Assembly (NCBI RefSeq): GCF_021134715.1
Contig: NC_060023.1
Coordinates: 10,168,001-10,232,000, forward strand
Length of the DNA stretch: 64,000 nt
DNA from: Daphnia pulex
Taxonomy: Eukaryota > Arthropoda > Branchiopoda > Diplostraca > Daphniidae
Direction: 5' to 3'
Shown here in pieces: positions 50,689 through 60,662 of the stretch; within the stretch, counting starts at the first letter, position 1, and each line of letters opens with the position of its first letter. The position numbers were made by a program, and so were the translations under genes. Under the pieces are notes generated by a model. It worked only from the letters and a program-made list of their open reading frames with translations, made no database searches and had not been told where the DNA came from.

Positions 50689-53593
50689 CTACTTCAGAGC
50701 TTCGGTGTAGTAGCAGAGTGTAGCGTAGGTTGTGGTGTAGCAAACTGGGTCTTCAGTGTAGTATTTTGGTTCAGCGTAATACGAAGGGGCAGCAGTTGTG
50801 TAGAAAGTTAGGGCTACGTAATACTTGGCCGCCTCAGTTAGGGTTGTGTAGCTCGGGGCAGAGTAGTACTTTGGCACTTCTGTGAAGTTTTCGACCGTTA
50901 GTGGTGTGATAAGCTGGAGCCTCGGTGGAGTAGCTGAGAGCAGAGTAGTTCTTGAGAACCTCGGTGTAGTAAGCTGGCGCTGCATACGAAGTTGTGTAAT
51001 ACTCCGATGACTTGGTGGTGGAACTCGGGGAAGAATAATACTTCGGGGCTTCTGTGTAGTAACTCGGGACAGCTTATGTTTTTGTATACAATCTGGAATA
51101 TTGGTGGTGTAGTACTTGGAGGCCTCAGTGTAGTAACTGGTCGTTGCGTATGTTGTTGTTGTCGTGCAGTCAGACGCCGGCGTTGTGGTTTGATAACCGC
51201 CATATCCAGGAGACATCGACACACCAGTGGTCAATCCAGCCATCAACGATTCAACACCTAACAGCAGCAGGCCATTGTTTACTAGACAAAAAAAAATTAG
51301 AACATTCATATGCAATAATAACTTACATAATAAAATATTAAAGTAGATTTGATTCACATCTCAATGAAACAAAGATCATAATATTTACCCATGATTACTT
51401 CGGTGTAGTATTCAACTGTTTCAGTGGTGTAATAAGCTGAAACCTCGGTGTAGTAGCTGGGAGCAGAGTAGTACTTGGGAGCCTCGGTGTAATAAGCTGG
51501 CGCGGCATTTGTAGTTGTGTAATACTCCGGTTCCTTGGTGGTGTAGTACTTGGGGACCTCAGTGTAGTAACTGGTCGTGTCGTATGTTGTTGTTGCATAG
51601 TAAGACGGCGGCGTCGTGCTTTGGTATCCGCCATACCCAGGAGACATTAGTACACCAGTGGTCGACTCGCTCATCAACGAAACGACACCCAACAGCAGCA
51701 CGACAAAATAGTTTACTAAACAATAATTCAATTGAAACATTAATATGCAATAATAACTGGCATTTAAAAATATAGAATAAATGTAGAGCTGATTCACATC
51801 TCAAGAAAAAAATTATTTACCCGTAATTGCAAAACAGTTGGGACGACGAAGAATGCAGTTGGTGACGACTACTGCACTGCAGTTGTTGCCATATCGGAGA
51901 TGACCACTCGACTGATTGTAGTGGTGTAGTACTGCCATGGTGGTGCAGTAATTAGGGGCCTCAGTATACTACTCAAAGCTTTGGTGTAGTAGCTCGGGGC
52001 AACATCAGTTGTGGTGTAACACTCTGGAGCTTTAGTGGTGAAGTACTTGAGTCGACACGAACATCACACGACTGCTTATTTCTTTCGCCTTTTATCTCCT
52101 TTTATACGACTAGTCTAGACAATAAATAATTTGAATATTCAATAGTTGGCACATTGAAATTCCATGTAACAGTATATTTACCCATGATATGCAGTTGTGC
52201 AGTACTCCTGTGCCTTGGTGGCGTATTATTTGGGAACCTCGGCGGAGTGCTCGACCCTCTAGTAGTGTAGCACGAGGAAGAATAATACTTCGGGGATTTG
52301 GCGTAAGTAGTTCGAGAGAGCATAATGTAATAATCTGGACACTTGGCGGTGTAGTAACTGGTCGTTGCGTATGTTGTTGTCGTGCAGTCAGACGCCGGCG
52401 TTGTGGTTTGATAACCGCCATATCCAGGAGACATCGGCACACCAGTGGTCAATCCAGCCATCAACGATTCAGCACCTAACAGCAGCAGGCCATTGTTTAC
52501 CAGACAAAAAAATAAATTAGAACATTCAAATGCAATAATAACTAATATATTTAAAAATTAAAGTAGAGTTGATTCATATTTCAATAGAATAAAATCATAA
52601 TATTTACCCATGATTACTTCGGTGTAGTATTCAACTGTTTTAGTGGTGTAATAAGCTGGAACCTCGGTGTAGTAGCTGGGAGCAGAGTAGTACTTGGGAG
52701 CCTCGGTGTAATAAGCTGGCGCGGCATTTGTAGTTGTGTAATACTCCGGTTCCTTGGGGGCCTCGGTGTAGTAACTGGTCGTGTCATTTGTTGTTGTTGC
52801 ATAGTAAGACGGCGGCGTCGTGCTTTGGTATCCGCCATACCCAGGAGACATTAGTACACCAGTGGTCGACTCAGCCATCAACGAAACGACACCCAACAGC
52901 AGCACGACAAAATAGTTACTAAACAATATTTAAATTGAAAAATTAATATGCAAAAATAACTGCCATGTTGAAAAATAGAAAACACGAATTCACACCTCAG
53001 GAAAAAAAAAATTTACCCATGATTGCAAAACTGGTTGTACGATGAAGAATGCAGTTGGTGACCACTACTGCACTACAGTTGTTGCCATGTCGGTGATAAC
53101 CATTTGACTGTATCTATCGCCTTCTCTCCTGTTATACGACTAGACAATAAATGATTTGGATATTCAATAGTTGGCATATTTAAATTCCATGTAACAGAAT
53201 ATTTACCCATGATATGTAGTGGTGTAGTAATCAGGGTCCTCGATGTAGTACTCGACCCTTTGATGGCGTAGCTTGGGGAAGAATAATATTTCGGGGATTC
53301 GGTGTAGTAGTTCGGGGCAGCGAAGTAGTGGTGTAATAATCTGGAGACTTGGTAGTGTAGTACTTAGGGGCCTCGGTGTAGTAACGTGCGGCGTCGCGGT
53401 TTCATACCCGCCATACCCAGAAGACATCAGTACACCAGTGGTTGAACGAGCCGATACATTCCCCAACATCAGCACGACGACATAGTTTACTAGACAATTA
53501 ATAAATTTAAACATTTGCATTCAATAAAAACTGGCATGTTAACAAACAGATGATTGAGAACAGTAAAGCGACCAAGAAGGCAGTTGCTGACAT
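50689..53593 (-). CDS. Secreted YYTE-repeat protein, five modules (right arm)
   Basis: Exons 53548-53593, 53207-53489, 52608-52918, 52182-52475, 51389-51715 and 50689-51281 (minus) join in frame to 617 residues. First exon, module A, module B and last module mirror the left-arm gene. Two additional modules lie between: one at 52182 (GVPMSPGYGGYQTTTPASD) and one at 51389 with the cleanest repeat run (SYYTEVPKYYTTKEPEYY). At the module starting near 52499 the usual acceptor is mutated from AG to GG. The next AG, 24 nt downstream (TTAG before GTGCTG), keeps the frame. The module at 51389 preserves the original leader NYFVVLLLGVVSLMS without the one-base loss seen in module B. Relics of a promoter and YYTE sequence lie at 51790-52180. 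Confidence 0.58.
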
Positions 53594-53638
53594 ATTGTGC
53601 ACTGCAGTTGCTGTTGCCGTGTCGGAGATACTCACTCG

Positions 53639-53673
53639 ACTGATTTCTATAACCTTTGCTCTCTCCTTTTATA
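53639..53673 (-). promoter_or_regulatory. Main promoter of the right YYTE gene
   Basis: Minus-strand TATAAAAGG (53665-53673) and TCAGT about 30 bp downstream, mirroring the left-arm promoter at 43035. Two further units mirror left units 2 and 1 at about 53910-54040 and 54120-54235. Confidence 0.7.
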
Positions 53674-54565
53674 CGACTTTTCTCACCCTGATCCACCTCT
53701 CAAGCCTTGTGGCTATTGTACCTTTTGATAATGATGCAAAACGTCCGGTTCTCACCTAACCTCTACACCACCGCATGCCAGTTTTACGAAATGTTTCTTG
53801 TGACCTCCAAGCGTGAACATCAAATTTTTCCGATTGTGACTGGTAAATTATCAAATAAAAAAAGGATTGGTACAAAAACTCCGTGTAAATAAACAGAATA
53901 TTTACCCATGATTACGAACTGATAATACCACGAAGAATGCAGTTGGTAACGAATAGTGACTACAGACAGCAATTACCGTGTCGGAGATTCTCACTCGACT
54001 GATTTCTATCATCTTTTTTTCTCCTTTTTTACGACTAGACAGACAATAAATAATTTAGCTATTCAATAACTGGCATATTTAAACTCCATGTAACACAGAA
54101 TAATTCGACAGAATATTTACCAATGATTGAGAACTGATGAATGCAGCTTGTGGCAGATAGTGGAATGCAGCTGTTACCGTGTCGGAGATACTCGCTCGAC
54201 TGATCCCTATCGACTTTTCTCTCGCCTTTTATACGACTTTTTCTCACCCCTCCTCTTAAGCCTTGCGGTTATTCTACCTTTTTGATAATAATGCAAAACT
54301 TCCCGTTCTCACCCAACCTCTACACCACTGCATGACACGTTTTACGTTATGTTCTCCATGACCTTCGATTGAAATGCAAACTAGCCTTTCCTTCTGCAGG
54401 TGACGTTGCTGGGGATGGGTCTACAAAAACAAATATCAAAATGAATACCAAATAGCTTACCCTTGCGGCTATGGTACCTGCTTGATAATGATGAAACACG
54501 TGTAATTCTCACCCAACCTCTACACCACCGCATGCCAGTTTTACGAAATGTTTCTTGTGACCTCC

Positions 54566-54899
54566 AAGCGATGCAAAAAAACACAACGAAGACATGCAAA
54601 AATTGTAACGAATTGAAAACTCCTCACATATGTTGACTGCAAAGTTACCTCGAGTATGAGTGAGAATTCCCTAGAGTCCAGACTCCAGAGCTATTATTCC
54701 AAACTGATATCAAGACGTCGAAAAAGGCCAGTAACGGCAACCAGCGCCAACTCCATTGACCCCAAAACGAAATTCATAAAATTCGTGTTTGCACGTCTGT
54801 TGGAAAGAATGAAATGATTATTGACTATATGGATTTAAAAAATAAAATTGTTTCCTATTATACATCTGTACTCATTTACAGATCTGGTACATGTACATA
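54566..54899. other. Unique sequence outside the right arm
   Basis: No similarity to the left flank and no coding signal seen. Confidence 0.5.
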
Positions 54900-55556
54900 C
54901 ACATTGCAGGTTATTCACTTGACACTCTTCATGTCACTGATTTTCTAAACAGCAATTGGACAAGGAAATTATCTACGTTATTTCCAAATTTACCTATACA
55001 AAATAAATCTTTACCTAACTCTTAGCTGGGTTGCCTTCTAAACCGAAGTTAAAACAGCCAAAACAACAAAAATGCTGTTGCAGGTACACCACCAAAATTC
55101 AGAAACGAGATTCAGAAAAGATCCTATGATTCATAAGCAAGAATACCCCTATGTTATATGAAAATCTGAATTGTAATGGTCTGGTAGTAGTAATGGGGAA
55201 ATACCTTATATTGGCACATTTGTATTCCTCTATGTGTGGGCTTGCTTCAAACATGAGTTTTAGGCTTTTGACAACATGAGGGTCTAATCCGATGGAAAGT
55301 GACTGAGCGCTAAGTCAACTTGTTGGAATGACTGACAGTATGCATCTAGATTTTTGGAGAAATAAGTTGGTACAGTATACAAATAAGGAATAAACTATGC
55401 CAAGATAAACCTACATAAGTTACGAAGTTCAATTTAGTATATGAAATCACAGGAATATAAGTATTAATTAGCAACAATTTGTTTTGCCCATTTCGCCTCG
55501 TTTCACAAAGCAACAACAACAAGGGCGACACTAGCGACATCTAGTAATGATGTCGG
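54900..55556. repeat. Third copy of the central-spacer repeat
   Basis: Matches about 47085-47705 in the same orientation, for example CTTAGCTGGG(T/C)TGCCTTCTAAAC, GATTCAGAAAAGATCCTATG and the end GGCGACACTAGCGACATCTAG. Diverged by substitutions and small indels. It ends where the other copies end, which marks a real element terminus. Confidence 0.75.
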
Positions 55557-55609
55557 TAGAACCCCAATTTTGAAACATTTCTTTGTATGCGACAGTAGAA
55601 CTCCAACGA

Positions 55610-55760
55610 AAAAAAAAAAAACGTGCGCGCCCAAATAAAAATAATTTTAGGTTAGGGTAGGTTAGGTTATGTTAGGTTAGGGGTGTTTTGTGATGGGCGC
55701 GCAGGTTTTTCGCGCAAATTAGAGTGCGCGCTTCGCGCAAATTAGGGACTCCCGTACACC
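55610..55760. repeat. Low-complexity GTTAGGTTAG tract between GC-rich CGCGC blocks
   Basis: About 35 bp of irregular GGTTAGGTTA/TAGGTTAGG units at 55649-55690, followed by GGGCGCGC and repeated CGCGCAAATTAG (twice, near 55711 and 55732). The pentamer resembles the arthropod telomere repeat TTAGG but is irregular and short. Confidence 0.55.
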
Positions 55761-56079
55761 AACAACACAAGAAAGTTATCGTTGTCACTTAAAAGGTTAA
55801 TTGAACAAAATGGTATGATGTGGTAGATGGTAATATAATACTGGTAATACGGATAATACCTCCTTTTCTGCGAAGGCCATCTTGATGGTCATGCATTATT
55901 GGAACGAGTCGCTGAATCATAAGTTACGAAGAAAATCCCCCAACAAAAGTTTCAAATTTGTTATTCATCTGTCAACGCATGACCGTTATTTGTACGCTTA
56001 AAAAATAATAAAAGAAACTGTAGTCCCCAACCCCATCTGTCTCACTCTCCAGCTACATACCATAAATGGGAAAAACTCT

Positions 56080-56235
56080 GATGGCAACAATTTATTTGCA
56101 CAACTACTGGTGATGTATGGTGTGGCAGCCAACGGGTTAACTTAAGTGTAAGTGTAATGGTGGAGGTGTGGGACGAATAGAACAATTCTTTACTAAATAT
56201 TTGTTTAAGTGTATTTTCTTTCATAAACATGTGTC
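56080..56235. repeat. Fragment of the arm sequence with a lone piggyBac-MITE end
   Basis: TGTGGCAGCCAACGGGTTAACTTAAGTGTA followed by diverged flanking sequence matches 50085-50215. Only the outer terminus of the MITE is present. It records an older partial duplication of the same block. Confidence 0.65.
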
Positions 56236-56760
56236 TGATGAGTCAATTATAAACCATGACTTATAAGATAAATTAAGATAAACACTAACTTTCTGCATCT
56301 CTTCACAAATCTACTTGATTAGTTTCTTCACCTCTTACAGATACTCTATACTCTTACGCTCTTATGTAGTTATGTAGATGAATGACAACTATGAAGAAGA
56401 CCAAGAAGTGCAAATTTTTCAAAGATGGGCAATACAACCCTTTGTCAGCTCTGGTCACACACATCAGTATAAGAGACTAAGAATAATGGAATTTAAACAT
56501 TGAAATATAGCAGCTAGTGATTATAGTCATGTACCAGTACCACTCAATTACAATATTAGGAGGTATGCAATAGCTTGATACACATTAATCTTTCAGTAAT
56601 CGTTTCTTTAACTATCGTAGTGCGTTTAAGGTTGATATGTGATGGTATGATTTACTTTAACTTTTTCAAATATTCTAGTAAAAGTTTTAATAGGTGAGGA
56701 ACCCTTGTTATTTTCCTCATTTCAATTTTTGATACCAGTTTGCATGCGAGTAATAATAAT
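56236..56760. other. Intergenic, 3' side of the 56761-60662 gene
   Basis: No coding signal. Presumably contains the 3' UTR of the minus-strand gene that ends at 56761. Confidence 0.5.
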
Positions 56761-59700
56761 CTACTCAAACGTCAATGATAAATTATCAGTTACATTTAAC
56801 GCACCTCGATAGGGAGAGTTGGTATCCGATGAAAGTGATGAGATGCTTGAAACTGAAATATTGGATGCAGCCATTCCATCACCGCCTCCTGGATTGGACG
56901 ACTTGGGTACTCCTCTGACCCGCTTACTACTCCTCAGTGAAGTTGTCGTCGATCCATTGGGTTCTGCATTCAGCTGCGACTGAGCCGTTGATCTTTCTTG
57001 GATGTCGTCTACATTTGGAACGTGCGACGATGGTTCAATGAGGAGCACACTATCCGCACAAGCTACTGATTCATGGATTCTAGATCTTTTTCCAATGCCA
57101 GACGCACTGGAAGTTGCAAAAGCTAAATCCGGTTCCAACACAGCACTGCTATCGCCACTTTCTGAATGATGGGAAACATGGCGGATGCGAGGTAATGGAG
57201 TTGAGGAGAAAATTTTTCCAAGACAATTCAGATGGTCTACAGATGGTCCCGCATCACTTTCCACACGCTTCTGAAGACCATCAGTGGTGAAAAATGATGA
57301 CAATTTATTATCTTCGACTAGCGTTTCCTTCTCACAGACGTTACTGCTTTCATTGTCATTACGTAATTTAACACTTCTGCGTCGTTTGTGTAACTGCACA
57401 ACAGGAATCAGGCTGGCCTGTAACAAAATATTTCATATTAAGCAAAACCCCCAAAAGTACACCAAAACTCAAAAATACCTGGGGTTCAGTGACACCTGTG
57501 ACACTTTTTCGTTTCATTTTTTCGACTCCCAGGTACTCTTTCTTAATATTTTCTATTGGAATCCAGGGGTGGCAATATCCGGATGCTTCTGTGGACATTT
57601 TGCTTCTACTGCTTGGTTCCTGGATGATATGTGTTGTCGAGTTGATAGTTGTTCTCGTCAGAACGACCTTGGGCTGCATATTGAGGGTACTGAGCATGGG
57701 CGCAAAATGATTAGCGACTAGACGATATGACGACACTTTGCGAGACTGCTGAGTTTTGGTAGCCGGTGACTTTGGAGAAAGATATTGCCACTTGCTGGTC
57801 ATGCCAAAATCAAGTCGGATTTCCCGCAATCTTTTTATCAAAGCAGCTGAATCACGAGTAACTTCAGTGCTGGTTCGCTATAGAGAAAACAAAAAGATTT
57901 TTACAGCATTACGAATTTAAGAATACTAAATGAATAACATAGAAAGTTGTTTAAACGGACCTTGCTGGCTTGAATCCTCGCGGACCGTTTGACACCATCA
58001 CAACAAGGGACAACTTCAGAATTCGTCTTGGAATTGTTCAATTCAATGCTTTTATCCGATTCTGATGACGATTTGAGTGATAGGGTAGTCCGTCTCATCC
58101 AAGTCTTCCTTTTCAGCTCTTCACTGCGTTTAGAGCGCACATCCGACGGAGAATTTCGAGAACCCTTTTTCCTCGAAGATGATTTCTTCGATTTACTTCG
58201 CCTTGGATCAGTTTTCAAACTAGGACTTTTTCTCTTGGGAACTGCCACTGCTGGTTCTAAACAGTTTTCATAACCTTTTTCAATTCCCCAGTAAACATCG
58301 CGTTCCGGCCTTGGCATATCTTTAAACTGGCTGTAATCGATTTTGAGGAAATTAAGTTCATTGGTGACAGAACGCATAGTTTCCTTATCGTTCATGTAAC
58401 GTCGACAAAGAGGCTCTAACTGCTTCCATCCAATATTCCAAGTTAGCACTTCCCATCGTACGCCATCCACGATAACGCCAAGTTCTTGGATAATTCCTTC
58501 CGAAAGACCCAAAGTGGCTGCAGCCAAGTTGGTGTAGGGCGACTTATTATCTTCCTCTTGAGTACTTGTACTTTCAAGCTCAATCTCATCCATTCCATTG
58601 GGTACTTTGACATCCTTGGTAATCAACGGACAAGGACCGTTGCTAATGGGAGATGGCGATTTTCCTTTTACGGCTTGATCGGCTGCTGCTAGTTCTACCA
58701 ACTTGTCGAAACGTTCCTGAGTAGGGTGAAGTGAGAAAGCTGCCAATGCCATTTCTTTGCAGATTCTGATGTCGACGCGCACCAGCTCAGCCAATTTGGA
58801 GAACACAGCAGCTAAACCGATTTCAGCACTCTTCACTCCACCTGTTTTTGGATCCCATTTTTGCTTTTCAAGGTAGTTGAGATCAACAATCACGGCTTTG
58901 ACGTAGAATTCTATACAAAACGACTTGAAATCATCCCCAAACTTGAAAAAAAAAATGAATTAGATAACGCACACTAGAATTTGAAACCATCATCAGTTAC
59001 CTTATCGAAAAGGGTTGCGCAGAAGACATACATGTGAGCCGAAGTCATCAGCTTCTTCAATTGATCTTTGTCCAGTAAAGCATGCAGACTCTTGATTATG
59101 TCTAGGCTAGATTTGCCGAGCTTCTTTTGTAGATTTACATGCTGAATGACTAGTGATGCTAGGCACTTTGGTGGAGGACATCTGATAAATGCAGTGCTAA
59201 GTAACCACTGACTAGTAAACTCGGCCGTCTCCATCCCATGCTCGCGCCAAATTCGGTTGATTCCACTATTTCTCTTGCTTGGAGCGTGACTTTGCGATGT
59301 CCTGCCGACAAGACGCTTTACTATATCCAACCCTTCCGAAAAATGTTTTTCTAACATGTTGACAATCTCATCCACTTTTTCATCACAAATGTAGAGTAGG
59401 GCCACGTGTAAATCTAACCACATTTGTCGGCACACCACTGAGCAATGAGGCTCCAGGATATTCTTTGAATCTTGAAAACATTTTCTGTAGAAGGCAACTA
59501 GTTTTAGTGCAAGGTCTTTACACTTGTCATCCCAGCATATTCTGTCCAGGCGAGCGTTCATCAAAATTGGCATTTCTGTTAGGAAGAAATCACACCCTAA
59601 GGGAGAAATAAATGAACAATAATTACAACATCTTTTCTCGTCCAAATAAAACTGCCATTGCACAAGTCCTAATTACCTTCAGATTCACTGATTGGTGTAT

Positions 59701-60662
59701 CATTTGTAATTTTTGTCACAATCGGGTAATTCCAAGGATTATTGACAATGCGTAGTGAACGAAGACACAGATGGAAGGCATGTGTGTTCGAAGAAATGAG
59801 ATTGGACGCAGCATTTTGAAGGCTGGTGTTAAGATGGCTTTTGCATGATTTTCTCAGTTTACCCCATTCAAATTGTAAAACAATCATAATAGTATCACTG
59901 ACAAATAGTACAAAAATAATGAATAAAGCACAGGAGTGACAGGACTCATACATTAGCATTTTTTACTTGTATAAGAAAGGAATCACTTCGGAATACTGGA
60001 TGCTACATGCTGAGAAGGTATCCCAGGCTTTACTAAGTGCATACACTTTATCCTTGTATGTGCTGTTGGGAGAGTCAAGGCAGGCTTTCAGAACCTGCAA
60101 AATTATTCAAATCAACACAACAGGGATCAAGCTATTTTCAAATAAAAAAATAATGAGCAAAACAGCTAAACCGAACCCTTAAACATTTTCATACAGCTTG
60201 AAAATAGCCTCACTTAATTACCGAAAATGTTTATGTGTGTGAATATTAACAACCAAGTACTTGGTTCTTAGTTGAATCCAGACACATGTTGATGAATCAT
60301 GAGTCGAAATATTTTTGAAAATTTGACCCACAAACTAAGTAAATGCAATTAACACAATTAAAAAAGTTCCAAGAGCTATAGTAACGATTTGATTCAATTG
60401 TAGTTTACAAGTGGAATAAAACAGCTGCATGTTGGACCATCAAAGATGAAACACTTATGGCACAATGTCCACTTTACTTAATTTGAAAAAAGTAAGGAAT
60501 ATATAGCAGCAACACGACAATTTTGAGTTAAAATTTCACATTTACCTGATAAAAGTCTGACTTGGAATCACTTTCTTCTTGAGATATCGTAGCATTTATT
60601 ACTTCAAGCATTTTGAACGGCTCAGAGTTGTGAAATTCGGTTTCGTTAATAACAGACGACAT
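56761..60662 (-). CDS. Large, probably nuclear protein with helical N-terminal half and basic Ser-rich tail
   Basis: Exons 60546-60662, 59967-60094, 59677-59897, 59001-59596, 57961-58941, 57479-57877 and 56761-57417 (minus) give 1032 residues. Residues 1 to about 520 are alpha-helical, Leu-rich and Cys-containing (LALKLVAFYRKC, RQMWLDLHVALLYICDEK, DFKSFCIEFYVKAVIVDLN), like a TPR/HEAT-type solenoid. The middle has basic clusters typical of nuclear signals (PRRSKSKKSSSRKKGSR, RSEELKRKTWMRR). The C-terminal third is Ser/Pro-rich with HKRRRS and SSKRVRG. No zinc fingers are visible. The layout recalls the N-terminal part of the RLF/ZNF292/ZNF654 family, but that is a weak recollection, not a match I can demonstrate. 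Exon joins are all in frame, so the gene itself is secure. Confidence 0.8.

Larger units (their letters stand above)
48919..54565. repeat. Right arm of the large inverted duplication
   Basis: Mirror of 42150-46569, with the gene on the minus strand and also running toward the centre. It is longer by about 1.22 kb owing to two additional YYTE-type exons between 51389 and 52500. Similarity to the left arm fades at about 54565, after which the sequence is unrelated. Confidence 0.93.

Noticed and set aside
42150-54565. The inverted duplication as a sequencing artefact (a read folded back on itself)
   Set aside because: A simple fold-back would be identical at the centre. Here the centre is the most diverged part, and the arms differ by a 1.22-kb block and many outer substitutions. 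Other assembly errors cannot be excluded without reads.
55649-55690. True telomere or telomere fusion point
   Set aside because: The TTAGG-like run is short and irregular, and normal sequence and a multi-exon gene continue on both sides.
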